NCBI RefSeq assembly: GCF_949628265.1
Contig: NC_088786.1
Coordinates: forward strand, 2,604,001-2,668,000
Origin: Cloeon dipterum
Taxonomy: Eukaryota > Arthropoda > Insecta > Ephemeroptera > Baetidae
Reading direction: 5' to 3'
DNA: 64,000 nt
Positions 1 to 29,635 of this stretch are shown here, one piece after another. The translations under genes were made by a program, and so were the position numbers. Position 1 is the stretch's first letter. The number at the start of each line of letters is the position of its first letter. The notes under the pieces are model-generated. The model was not told the origin of the DNA. It did not search any database and saw only the letters and a program-made list of their open reading frames with translations.

Positions 1-421
1 GACCGAGTTTGCCGTTATAACTGGCTTAAGTCCTGTAGAAAATTTGTCTTAATTTTCCAGCTATTCGTAAAAAATCAAAACGTTCCCACAAACTATTATT
101 ATCTACCGGGAAAATAATAAATAAAATAAAGTTTCCAAAATCGAAAAATTACACATTGATGAGCTGATTCCAGAAAAGTTTTGTTTTGGAAATCTGGTAA
201 ATTTGGAACATTTTTCAACAAGATTTCCCGAACTTTCAAAACAACATACATGCTGATTTATAGACTAAAACAAAAAAGAGTAAAAACAGCGACTCCAATT
301 CCCAAGCCAAATTATTGACTCTCTCGAAGGGATCATGGTGAAAGAACATTTTGCTCTCAGAAATACTTTATCGCGCTCGGTTGACGGCTGACCATAAACA
401 TTATTACGGAGTTGTGCAAAC
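1..421. other. Intron of the channel gene (after the M2 exon)
   Basis: AT-rich sequence downstream of the GT donor at 421-420 on the minus strand. I looked for the expected next exon (SYVKAIDVW-type M3 sequence) and did not find it, so it lies outside the window. Confidence 0.7.
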
Positions 422-17318
<16,897 letters not shown>

Positions 17319-17319
17319 C

Positions 17320-20300
17320 CTGCAACCACAGAGGGCCCATTATAAACAGGATGAGAAGGCTGGCCACGTCTGCAAAAGCAACTTTCCTCTCAGCCAGTGG
17401 AGACGTGACCCTTTTCCTACAACTTTTCCCTCCACACTCACCGCCCTTTTGCATATTTGATGCCCCTTGCGCAGAAGCTGCACCGATTTACCCTTTTTTG
17501 CTCATTGTCTGGCACGAACGTGTTATTTAAACAGAAATCGGATTCCTATCTGGCGGCGGCGGTCGTTCGGGCAGAAGAAGACCGGCCCATTGATAAAAGT
17601 CGGAGCTGCCGGGATAACTGTAAAATATGCGTGCCGCCCACTCGAAAAAAGAGACCCTTTGCTCTGTTTCATATCTCGGCATTCCAGACCGAAAAATCCG
17701 CAGCAAAAAGTGGGCTGCCAGTTGCATGAGAGGGAATTAGGCCGGGACTCGGAGATTTCTCTTTTGAAAAAAAAGAAAAGAATGGACATAGCGGAGATGA
17801 AAACACGCATTCCCCTTTTTAACGTGCAGATTCAGACGATGTATAGACATAAATATATTTCCTTGGATCAACATGGCAGACGAACGCTTTATCTTACTCT
17901 CGCTACATTGGTCTTGCAGCATGTTTCCATTCGAGTTTTGGCTTTGTGACAAGACTTCACATATCCGTGAATTTCCAGAACCTCCATTTTCCGCAGCTAT
18001 AGCACTTTACTCTCGACTTCATCAAAAATGGGCGTATTATCGCACACTATATAGCCAGAGGATGAGAGCAATTTCCGTGGCAGCTTTGATTTCCTTGAAT
18101 TGAATCGCAATCACGTCGACTGCCTTCAATCAGATGTGCCAGGCTTGCTTCTAAGGATCGCTCAGTCTGCTATTTATGTATCAAAAGCCTTCTTGCGGTA
18201 AACATGAATTGCTCATCTGATTACAAGCGAATCCCATTTAATGGATATGCGTTGCAACACGCGAGGCGTGTCAAATTATACTTGGCGCCCGGCAAAGTGC
18301 CGTGATAAACGAAATTCAGTATGAAAAGCAGCTTATTGCTTTATTGGCGGGAGGCGGGAAAGCAAGTGCTCCAAATGTTATCATTTCGCAAGTTTTTTTT
18401 AACAAAGTTTCGTTCATGTAGTAGAATTTTCAGCCAGCACTCTCTTCGCCAAACGCATGTTGAGCCATGTTTTATGCCTGCTCCTGCTCTCGTAAAACGG
18501 AGATTTCCATTTATGGATGTGCTAGTGAGGCCATTCCCCGGCAAACGGCCCGCAAGAAAAGTTTTAATATGCAATTCCGGATAATTTGCGAGCGTGTCGG
18601 CCGCGCGTATACATATTATCGAGATATCGCATATTCCCTTTCAGCCGTATTTCGCTCACATCAACCCTCGAACAATGGACATACCCCCCGAGTTTACCGT
18701 TAGCACTTTGCCGCCGTGCAATATCGCGAATAATAGTAAGGGCTAGGCCCGTTTTCCACTCTGCTCATCGAGTTATTTGCTCAGTGTATGGCCGGCGTCA
18801 ATCAACGGACCATTTCCTAAACCAATTAAGCAGCTCTCTCGGTCTCAGTTCGGCGGCCCAGTCGTCTCGTCCAACTTTACCGCCCGAACGGAGCTGTGGC
18901 AGAAATTAGTTGGAAAAGTGCTGCTGCTCCCTTTTCACAGATTTAATTGGCGAAAACTCTTCAAGATTATCTTTTAGCTGCTGGTTCGTGCCAGAGAAGA
19001 CGCATTTTTCCAATAATAAAATCCTTTGATCAATGCTCGCGACTTTAATTAGCAATGCGTTATATTCGGAACCTGAATCGGATTGGCAGCGTGCCCTGAG
19101 ACATGTTCGATGAAAAAGTGTGCGGCTCTCACTCACTCAAGCAGAAATTATTTGTTGGCAGCAATGAGGCTGTGTGTGTTCCTCACGCTCGTACTAACTT
19201 AACTCCTTTCAAAGGAGCAACGGCGTGCTTTTCATTTCCTCGCTTTTTGCAGCCAAACAATAAGTCTCTGCGCGTGCTTTTTGTTGCTGTGAAAGACGGC
19301 GGCGCGCTATTTCACCCTCTTAGGATGTGTGTGTATTGGGTCTTTTCATCAGCGCACCTAAATATATTTTCTTGCCGGGGCTCACTCTCAAAAAGAAGCT
19401 TTCCATTGTGCTGCAATACACCATCAGTGCTTTAAGTGTGGTCAAATCGAAAAATTCATTTGGAAATTTCTTGTAGAAGTTCAAAATTACGAGTCTTGAC
19501 ACGGTTTGCTGTTTTGTTTCTCCAATTTGTTTGTCCAAAATATTCGTGAAATGCGATAGCATTTTTCAGGTTAGCTATTCAAAATACGGAACAATTTGTT
19601 AAAAATTTGTTCTTCGGTTGGTAAAAATTAAAAACATCTGGAAAATAAGCAAAAAATGCTGAAAATTTCAAAGTTGGCTTTGTAAATATTTGAGAAAATC
19701 GGCTCAAAAGTTTGCACGTTAATCAGGCACTGTCTCCCTACTATTCATGATTTATTTCACAATTTAGGGATTTTTCGCACTCCATTGGATAGTTAGCGAC
19801 AAGAGGGACCGAAATCAAGCCCAATTTTCCGAGAAATTTGGCAACAAGTGAAATTTAACTCTTCCTAGGTCCTGGTTTTAGAGATTAACTGTTTCTAAAC
19901 AATAAACTTGTAAATAGTCAACAATGCAAAATGTTCTAAATTGTGGGCCTGTAACGCTCTTCTTTAATTCCTCGTCCTCTGATTTTGTAAAAAGATCTTG
20001 TCAGTATTCAATTTATGTCTTTTTTTGCTGCTTTCTCAGCACTATTTCCCTGACATTATTGCTCCGCTGTCGTTTTTCAACTCCATCACTTTAAATGGTT
20101 GCAAATTTAGAAATTCCTAATGGCTATCCAGCAAGGGCTTTTGGAGAAAATGTTTCTTTGTCACTAATTCCATTTATCAAGAGGCGTCGCTCAATTATGT
20201 GATTATAAAGGCCCATTTATCAAGCTGCTCGCTTCCTCTTTTAACACATTTCTCTGGTGCAGGCGAGTCATTAAAGCCGTCATTATGTTCCCTTCATCAG

Positions 20301-23300
20301 CTTGCATTTTGTCGAGGGACGCTTACGAATTAATTTACAGCCAGTGTCGAAGGCGAAGGATTTTTTGATATATCGAATTTCCAATTACGAGCTGGTGTCA
20401 AATAACAAGCATTTTTTAGGGTTTTATTGCGTTTATTGAAATTAGAAAACTTTTAAATTCATCAACTGCAAATACTTAGTTTTGTTTATACTATTTTTAC
20501 ATCAATGAGTCGAATTATTTGGTTCTTCCAGCCTAAAATCCGAAATTTTAGATCCAGCCAGCTCCGCTTGTCCGATTAGTCACGCAGAGTCGAATTAAAC
20601 GGCTTGCGGGAAAGACAGAGACCATCAGTCAATGATTAATGTTTGCACTTGCATCAAAAAATCCGATTGTAACAAAGGGTGATTCTCAGTCGCTCGGCCA
20701 CACCACACACACGTAAACAAACACGCGTTCGACGGAGAATTTGCAAAGCTCTCCAAAATAATTCAGAGCCGCACACTTAAAGCCATTAGCAAATGCGCAT
20801 GGAATTAATAATCTTACGCTTTGAGAGCCAGTATTTTGTTGCTCTTTGAGAAAGCAAACGCTGAACTCGATTGAATAAAAGGCTGTGTAAATAGAAGAAA
20901 TAGCAATGGCAAATATCCCCGGGGACAAACAGCTCAAAAGAATTCTCTACGAATGGAATTTCCTTTTTTCTCTTTCCTTGCCAATGGCCATGCGCGCATT
21001 CATCGCGCAAAACGAGAGAGCGTTGGTGTTGTAGCGTCCAGGCTTGGTCGCAAATTTTAATTATTTTCTGTTAATTCCATGCAGAAGAGGCTTTAGATTC
21101 ACATAAATTATCTTGCTCGCCAAGTTGAAATACGGGAATTCACAATTTGCACCTTTTCCCAGCCCAAATTCAAGGTTTGTGCGATGAGCGTACCCTTTCA
21201 CCCACTAAAATGTGCTGTTTTAACTCGGAAAAATAAATTCGCCGGTGAGGCTCAGTCTGCTGTCAAAAGACTTGCGTAAAAAAACGGTCAAAAAGAGATG
21301 GAAGTTCGTTGAATGTCAAAAATTTAATGAAAACGGTTTAAAAAGTTGAGCTTTGTGCTGTGAAATGAAGCTCTTTTAAACTTTTATGGGACAGCGTGGT
21401 AAACAAAAAGGCAGCACAAAGGGAGGACATGTCGACGTATCTGGTTTGGAGATCATTTAAATTGCTGATTTCCTTGCGCCGCAACTGTCCAATCTTTATT
21501 GAACAAACAAAACAAAAACCAACAGTTGGGTCCAAACAAACACAGAGACAAACGCTAAGGAATTTCAAACAGGGTCCTCTGCTATGAATATATAATCGAA
21601 TATTAGGAGCAAAAGTTACCTTCTTACTCTTACGAGGAGAGCAGGGTTCTAAAAAAAAGCAGAGTCGCGCAATCCTCGTTCCATAAATAACCAGTATTAA
21701 GCCAATCGATCATTATTAGACATGAGATAAACTCATAAATATTTGCGGAATAACAAATCAATAGGGATGATGAAGTGCATGGTGCATAAAATGGTGCCGC
21801 AGAGTGCGTTTTGCATGCATGATAAAACTAGGCTCCTGCGGCCGGCGGCGTTGCTGCTGATCGCGCCAACATTAACAATTCACGAAGCAATTTGAGAATA
21901 GGCGTCCGTCAGAGAGCAGCAGTCTGGCCGTAGCCAACGCATGAATCTCATTGCTCTCGCGATTAGAGTTGCTAATGAAGGCAGGCACGCGATATACGAC
22001 GCCAGAAACACGAATTCTCTTGCAATTGAGTTTGCGAGCAAGGAAGGAAAAGCGCCTTAGGCGTGTTATGTGATATTGAATTTGACGAAATTCAATTTCT
22101 CGCCCCTGAGGGGGGCGTCTACCTTTGTTACTGCGTATACGCGTTAATTAACGTGTGCAAATTGAGAGTCGCGAATACCCACCAACTCTCCTCTCTTCCG
22201 CGAGCCGACTGCCACATTTGGAATTTTTTAATATTTTATTTTGAGCGTATGACATTCCACTGTTACATTTAAAATAACATTCGACCGGAGAGAGGAGCAA
22301 AACATAAATATTCCGCTCAACAGTTGCCTAATGTTCCAAATTTTAAACAAGACTAAAAATGTTTCTTGCTGAAACCCAAATCATAATTGACAAAATATTA
22401 TCTTTGACAATTAGTGGATAACTAAAGTATTTTCCAATCTATCACCGTCATTATAAAAAACTCGCTCAGAAGCAATTTAAGAGACAATTTTTCTGACAGG
22501 AGCAGTAAAAAACCGTTGAGAAAACCCCGAATTTCCCATTTTTTGCGGGTTTTACAGACATTTGAAGGTGACAATTTATAATATAGAACTATAAATTCGG
22601 ATTTTTAACTGAGTGTCATTTTGAAAATCGGGGCTGCAAAATTTTTGAGTTTTGACATTGCCATTATGTAGAGCGCTAAAATACGTCTAGACTAATAACG
22701 TTGAGATCAGCATTGGGGTTTTCATAATTTATTTATTTATTTATTTTATTAAAAAAGTGTTTAGTTCAAGTGTCTGAAAAATGCTGCCACGGCCAAATAT
22801 CAGCTTCAAAAGATCGGATTTTCCAAATTCGTACACCGTTAAACTCGTCTCAACCTCTCCTACATAGTCGAAGCAGTCTTAAGGGTTTCAACCCTTCATT
22901 CCCCTCTTTCCACCTTAAAAAACATAATATTTTGCATTTTTTTAGATTTGCACCTTACTTTGCAATGGGTTTGGGTGTTTGTCTCCCTGAAATAATGTCA
23001 GCTCTTTATGGGAAATGTAGACAACTCGAATGCTATGCTATTTTTGTATTTTTTACTCTTAGCACCCGAGATTTAGTTCACAAACTGTTTATACTACGTC
23101 GGCTTCTAAACGAAAAATAATACGTTTTTCACCAAATTTCGGCTTCTAAGCATGAGATTAACAAAAACTGCAATCCATTCGATTCGTCATGACCTCCCCT
23201 AGATAGCCGAAGCATTTTAAAGGTGTCAACCCTTTCATCCCCTTTCCCACTCCCTCTAAAATGGTAAAAAGTGCATTTTTCGCAGGCTGGAATAAACGAC

Positions 23301-25491
23301 GCAACTATTTGAGCTTGCAAACATTTAATTTAACGTGATAAATCATCCCCATTTTTTCACCCCTAGATTGCAAGAGCTTAGATCTACCCAAGATTGGTTG
23401 TTAATTAGAAAATAACCGTTTTTAAACTTTTATGAAAGGGTAAATTCAATTTACGCCCTCTAAAATCACCCTCGCGTCATCTGCTTTGACTATCGAGGGG
23501 TTGTAAGAGCTGCTTTTGGATAAATTGGCTAAAATACGTACATGTTTCATTTGACTGAGTACGTGTCACTAAAGGACTTTGAAGCCTTTCCTTCCAGCCA
23601 GTACTAAAAGCTTTGGACAAAAACTGCTGCCTCCAGGGTAAAAATACCGTGTCTTCCACAGAAGTGAATTCGGGCATGCCACGCATAAAACAATACTCCT
23701 CTTAAGGGAGTGTCGACGAGCTGTATGTCTTTAAAAAAGATGAGATTCTGCCAGCTTAGCATCCAATTTGGATTTCGCGCAAAGGCTTGAAAATGCATGT
23801 CAAATAGACGCTTCATCCGGATCTCAGGCAAAACAAATGGGGCCGTTCGTCTCTTTTGCCGCATAGACACATCCGCATCGTTCGAAAAAAACCGACCTAG
23901 AGATGTAAGTTTTAAAAGCTTTCTTAGTGAGCCTAGGGAGTTCTCATCACAAATTAACAAAAATTGGCTGCGAATCCGGAGCGGAAGATGTAAAATAATG
24001 GCGGCGCCAACATTCCTGGGGAATTAGCTTTAGATTTCCTCTCACAATTTTACAGCAAACACCGTTTAATTGACACTAAATGTGCCGGGATAATTGTCCA
24101 AATTGGTTGGGATGAGATTCTACGTTTGCAGCAGAGGGCACCCGGCGTAATTAATCACTGCATAATTAGGGGAGAAGGGCCGGAACAAATTATCAGCGAG
24201 CAAACTCCGTAAGTGGCCATTTTAAACTCACACACTCGACGTCATTTGCAAATTCGCTCGGAAAAGTAGGTCAAAATCTGCACGCAACTACTGCTTCAAG
24301 AGCAGTGCGCAATTTCGCGCACGCAGCCACGCTCAAAAAGCATCGGAGAGTGGAGCAATTTGCCTTGACACGATGAACAGGCTAGAGAAAAATTGCGTTG
24401 ACACACATATACCAGTCCAGCGCACACGGTTTTAAGCAAATAGTGTGAAGGAGACGTTTCCTTCCGCAGTTTCTCATTGTCCTGCCGCCGGCGCATTAAT
24501 TCCGGCAGTTTGCGGCCATTGCATTTTATATACGTGTGTGTATTTTCTCCCGCTCGAGTCATTAACTTTTCCACTGAAGCACTCGACTCTGCAAAAAGTA
24601 CACAGACCGCTCTCTCAATACGTCTTGATTCATAACTCGTAAAAGAAGTGGAACTCTAAGTTGAAATAATGTGCTTTTCTTGGCGCGCAAACACACGTAT
24701 ATTTATGAGAGAGGAACTTCGTAGAACGGAAAGAAGTTGTTTGCATAAGTTAGTTGGAAATTAATGAAAATATGTGTGTATGCTCTCAATGCAGTAAAGA
24801 GTGTTGCCATCTTTTATATATTGTGTACCGCTAACAACAACTTCAGGTCTTGACGGAAAAGTTTGGAAGTGGAAACTTCGGTACTTTCTTGTGAATTTGC
24901 AAACGGACGCGGGAAACACAGTTTTAAAAAAATCTGTAACTAGCTTCTGGCAGGCAAAACTTTTCAAATAATGCACTCCGTTATTGCCTAAGGCAATATC
25001 GTTGAGGAGATATATTAATTTGTGTTTATATATTTAAAAGTTCTTTGAAAAGTGCCTGAGGCTGCTTCACAGTTGGATAACTGAATAAAATAAAGTTGCG
25101 AGCAAATTGACCGAGATAGAGTAGTGCGAGCGGCATTCGTGCTTTTTGTCCAGCTGCGGCAAAAAATGTCTAATTGCACCGGTCGTAATTGGTTGGGTGT
25201 TCTACGCGGTCAGTCTCTATGTGAAACGTGCCCGGCCTTTAGACGTGATCTCGCCCAGACGCATAGAAGAATGCCAAAAATTGTTGGAATTATGCGCAAG
25301 AGGCGAAAAAAATAGCACATGACACTATCAAGCATTAATCTTCTCAGTGGGCTGGAAACAAAACGCAAATAACGGCGTCTTCGCGTCTAAAAAACAATTT
25401 GTTCGCCGCGAAAGCCCTTGGGAAAGGAATAAAAAGACGCGGTGGGCGGCACGAAGGGTTGAAATTGCGCCGAGTCGAGAGCAGTACTTAC
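17320..25491. other. Gene-free stretch (upstream intron or intergenic)
   Basis: No coding exon could be supported on either strand. It contains an (ATTT)n run at about 22725-22746 and a dispersed repeat at about 22780-23500, in which two diverged copies of a GACCTCCCCTAGATAGCCGA-like block occur in tandem. If the donor at 25491 is real, this is a 5'-UTR intron of the channel gene. Confidence 0.5.
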
Positions 25492-25700
25492 GCCGGCAAT
25501 GTGAGATCGCTTGCTGGTTGCCTGCTGCTGTTGACTTGTCGCGCCGACCACATCCACCAACTGGCGAAAGGGTGCCTCGCTCTTTCGCAGACTGCCTGCC
25601 AACTGCCACGCTCAACACATGCGCGCCCTGCGCCGCACTCGCCGCGTCCTGCCTCAAAATAAATGAGTAAGGGAGAGTGAGAGGGAACGCACGCATCTTG
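25492..25700 (-). other. Possible non-coding first exon of the Cys-loop channel gene
   Basis: On the minus strand a perfect donor GTAAGT lies at 25491-25486, next to sequence rich in GAGA and CAGCAG-type runs but without a convincing coding frame. It sits 8.2 kb upstream of the channel's signal-peptide exon, which itself begins with an acceptor at 17321-17320, so at least one upstream non-coding exon must exist. The assignment to this gene is inference; the upstream limit given is arbitrary. Confidence 0.3.
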
Positions 25701-26018
25701 TCCCATTCGCGTGGAGAGTGGAAAATCGCATAAGACCGGTTTAATGTCCCACCGGCAAGTATTGAACTGCCTCATCTGCTGTGTGAAAACGCAAACAGAT
25801 TAGCCAGAGCTTCCATGGCCCGTGTAGCTTTTAGACTGCTAATAAAAGCGGCTAATCAGTTATTTATGGAATTTCCTGCACGTACCAAACACTAATGGTG
25901 TGCATCACAACCTGCCACAAAAGCAAGTGGGTTTTACTTTTTTATTATTCTGTAAATCAATCAATACTTTTGCGGTGAAGCATGATTTATACATAACAGT
26001 CAGAAAAATAATATTTTA

Positions 26019-26032
26019 AAATTACATGAACA
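26019..26032. repeat. Target-site duplication, left copy
   Basis: AAATTACATGAACA, identical to 26286-26299, flanking the truncated retroposon. Confidence 0.88.
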
Positions 26033-26285
26033 GAGATACTCTTTCCATGGTTATCATTTTCTGTTATATAAAGACAAACGTTTCCATCTAGATGTTTCTG
26101 CTAATTGTGTTTGCCAATTCTGCGATGAAAGCTGCATAGACATGTATCATTTCCTCAATTGTAAAAATAATACAACTACCTTATTTCAAGCTGCTAAATA
26201 TAAGAAATTGCAGTTAAATAATATCGTTATATAATGTACTCTGTGTTGTACACCGTTGGTGTCTAATATAATAAATAATAATAAT
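26033..26285 (+). mobile_element. 5'-truncated non-LTR retroposon (I/Jockey-type 3' end)
   Basis: An open frame of about 62 codons reaches a stop just before 26235. It contains the zinc-knuckle pattern CQFCDESCIDMYHFLNC (C-x2-C-x8-H-x3-C) found at the C-terminus of many non-LTR reverse-transcriptase ORFs. The 3' end runs into a TAA-rich tail (26265-26287). The insertion is bounded by perfect 14-bp direct repeats AAATTACATGAACA at 26019-26032 and 26286-26299. Only the ORF2 tail is present, so it cannot move by itself. The open frame and exact duplications suggest a young insertion. A (TAA)n tail is known from the I clade, but the exact clade is not certain. Confidence 0.85.
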
Positions 26286-26299
26286 AAATTACATGAACA
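26286..26299. repeat. Target-site duplication, right copy
   Basis: AAATTACATGAACA directly after the TAA-rich tail of the retroposon. Confidence 0.88.
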
Positions 26300-26388
26300 A
26301 AGGCATAAAATGACAAGCATGAACGCGCGAAAAAAGTTGATTTAACGTTGTCACGTGCCGTAGAATAGTTAATAAATTAAAATTTACA

Positions 26389-26649
26389 TCACAAACACTT
26401 TAAATGTACCACAAAAACTGCTCGTTCAGCGATGGAAATTTCGCAGTCTTTCAAAATCGGTGGCAGGTCGTTCCAGGGCTTGCATACCCTGTAAGAAGAG
26501 TTACTTAAGCCGAAAGCTGTTCTCGCCGGCCGGGATGTGCCGCGCTGGTGCCTCACAGGGCCCGTCCCATAATTCTCGCGTCGAAGTCTGTGAGGCAGCT
26601 TTGGCAGCTTTGAAAAAGATGAGGTCAGTGTGCCGCAGGTGCATGTCAA
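26389..26649 (-). pseudogene. Decayed non-LTR reverse-transcriptase C-terminal fragment
   Basis: An 86-codon open frame ends in NSSYRVCKPWNDLPPILKD. It matches the pattern near the C-terminus of Jockey/CR1-type reverse transcriptases: an Arg-rich stretch, then F/Y-S-x3-R-x2-x-WNxLP, then a hydrophobic helix. No catalytic domain is present. It lies in the opposite orientation next to the 26033-26285 retroposon. Confidence 0.6.
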
Positions 26650-26939
26650 AGGGCATCAAGTTTTGCAACCTCGGCTCTGGCAGGATTTTCCCATCAATAA
26701 AAAAAACAGTTTTGCATACTCTGCTTAATTTTTTGATGTTTTCCTGCGCATTTTTGGGAACTGTCCAGGATTTAACTATTAAAACGTCTAATGTGTCATA
26801 TTCGCTAAAAAAATGAGTTCATTCTTTATTACTAACCTCTGCCTTTGTTTAAAACAGAAGGGGCAGATTTCTAAATTCTAGATTTAAATATAAAGAACAA
26901 AAATCGCAGCCATTTAAAATATTCACTTTTCAATTCGGG

Positions 26940-27640
26940 AGATGAAATTATGGTCAAAAGGGATTGAGGGTTGAGGGTGCGCATCCCCCCCAAACTAATT
27001 AGCTCACCAGGAGAAGCCAAGCCAAGTCGAACGATGTAGAGTTTTTGCATTTCTGACCCTTACAATTATAACCCGAGATTTGGCGCTCACAACATTTGCA
27101 ATAATTAAAAATCAGTGTTTTTTGAGATTAAAAATTGAATTTCTTGAAAACGAAGCCAAACGCCACCCTGAAATTTTCCCACAAGTTCACACGTGCCCTG
27201 AGACCACTTGTGAGGAGTGTTTTGAACTTTTAAAGTATGGCACTCGCTTCCAAAAATGATGTTCGAAAATTACTTATGGTAACCTTTGACCTTGACCGAT
27301 GACCTCAAAGATGGTGTTCATTCGATCGGGAGAGGAATGCAACGCATACCTCAACTTATAATTGCATTGTTTCGTTCACAAAATTCGCCACAAATGTACC
27401 GTAAACCCACAAAAATGAAACTTTTGACAAATTATGGGGAATTGTCTGGAAAGGCTGACACAAAAAATGTTCAAATTGCGAGGCTTAATGGAGCTGTTCG
27501 CATCGCACATTTTCCAACAACTGGAGCGAAGAGATATAGCTGCAACGAATGTAATGTATATATAGCACGTGGTACGTTTTTACCAAAAAAGCCTTGTGAA
27601 AAAGTCCCCTGTGAAGAAAAGAATATCGTCTGCTTCAAAG
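26940..27640. repeat. Dispersed repeat, family 6
   Basis: Collinear with about 53640-54360 and partly with 1150-1420. Shared: CCCGAGATTTGG, TGACCTTTGACNTTGACC and GATCGGG...GAGAGGAAT. It encodes no recognisable protein; the 119-codon frame over it (27286-27645) is in repeat sequence. Confidence 0.6.
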
Positions 27641-27649
27641 CATAAAAGC

Positions 27650-29630
27650 ACTGAGATTACGCCCTTAAGGGATGATGTCTTTAAATGAAGTATTTCTTCA
27701 AGAGCAGCTACAAATTTTTAAATTCCACAGGTTTGTCGAACTGTTAAGTCTTTAGAAGCCAAATTATTTAAAAAATAACATATTTCTAATCTAATATAAA
27801 GAGTGCAATTTATTTATTTTTTTTTTTTTGACGAATTCCATTCAAAGCAAAAACGACTATTTCCGAATTTTCAGATAAAATCTATCATTATTACAACTAA
27901 ATAACAATTAAGTGTAAAAACCCCTTCCCACGTGTCATATGAGTTCAAATTAAATTTACTCCACGCTTTCCCACCAGCATGTATGTATTTTGGATCACCG
28001 CCAGAGGCTAGACTTGTGTGTGTGTTATGCAAATTTTCTGGCAAGCAGCAGCCGTGCACCAAGAAGGACATCGCTCACCTTGCGAGATAGAATTAGGTCT
28101 GAGAACACTTTCGCTCGCTTCCGTCCGTGAGTTATTCAAACCGCAAAACCAGCTTCGCTGTGGCTCGACATTAATTTTCGAGGATGTGGTGGTTCATCGG
28201 CTAACAAAGATGAATGGCTGGCGAACCAGGCAAAAACCTGCGGCTATAAACTCCACGGGATTTCTCGCTGGCATCCGAGACAGTAAAAACGGCGCATAAA
28301 TCAACTTTCCCGCGCCGCACGCTCGTAATTATGCGGAAATTGTTTTAATTATTATTAACTCCCGGCAATATTACAAGCTCCAGCTATTTTCTTGTTTTAA
28401 TTCACGCGTGTTTCGTCAATTTAGGAAAATTCCTCGAGGGCTCGACGACATGCTCAAAGTGATTCGAAGTTTTCCCGGTGGTCTCAAATGCATAATTTGT
28501 ACACGCGTACCTGTCTCTTCTCACAATTGCTCCCGAGAGGCAGGAACAAAACCAAAGCGTCTGAGCAAAGTTTTCAGCGGCACGTCGGGTGCATTTGGGC
28601 GAATTAATGTGCTCTTGCTAGCTTTATCTCGCACCAAAACTTCTCGTCGGATGTTTTCCCTCGTTCCGCGTTGCACAGGCCAGCGAGAAGAAAATCTAGA
28701 TATGTTTGCAATGCACAAACAAAGTTTACCCCCACTGTTTTTTGCCCTAAGTTTCTTGCACCGTTCGTAAAAAAATATTGTACTAGGGCAGATTGATCAC
28801 AGATGCGCAATCTGCAGAGTTCCGTTGAAATAAATTGCCAGAGACGCACGCACGACCAGTCTCGAAACAATCAAAGATAAAAGGAACGCGAAGTGAACCG
28901 CAAGAAAAGCTTTTAGCCCGCGATTGGTGCGGATTGAGAGGAATTTCCGAGGCAGACCGCATGCTGCTTCCTGCTCTTTGCACGCGACGCTCGTGTGCAT
29001 CGCAAATTCCAACCCCGGCAGTGCGCTGGCTAGCTCGCCCCTTGATATTTAATTCAAAAACTGTTCGGCGCGGAGGCTCTTAAGCTCATCAAACTTTCAG
29101 ACAAGAGCACCCGACTTTTGCAAATAAGCAAATCTCCGCACGTATCGAGGACAACTAACTCGAAGGACTTTTTTATTCCGTTAAAATTGAGCGGGTGGAC
29201 CCTGCAGATATCGCCGCCGCCGCACGCACGCACGCTTCCCTTGCAAATCTGTCGCGGCGACTTCGACAGCAACACAGCTCTTGTTTTCTCTACTCTTCAC
29301 TCAATGCCTGCTAGCTCCTTTATATAACAAAGGAGGCAATGTATTTTGAGCAGTCTTGTTTGCTGAGTAGTTTTCCAACAGATACTTCTCCATCCAAGAA
29401 GACGAGGATAACAGCAGATTCTTTGCTCTTATTGTGTTGCCAAGTAATATTACATAAAAAAATTCTTCAACTCCACTGCAGCTCTTTGTAATTATAAATT
29501 GCTTTGAAAAATACCAAACAAACCAACACACAGGATCTGGTGGTCTTGTATTTTTCTCAAGTAGTTTTCCAATCATTCGTAATACCCTTCAAAAGACACA
29601 GCTTAAAGTAGCATTTCATGTTTCACAATG
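27650..29630. other. Gene-free stretch
   Basis: No supported gene, RNA or element seen. Several open frames of 60-120 codons on both strands overlap one another and have no motif or splice support. Confidence 0.5.
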
Positions 29631-29635
29631 CCAAT

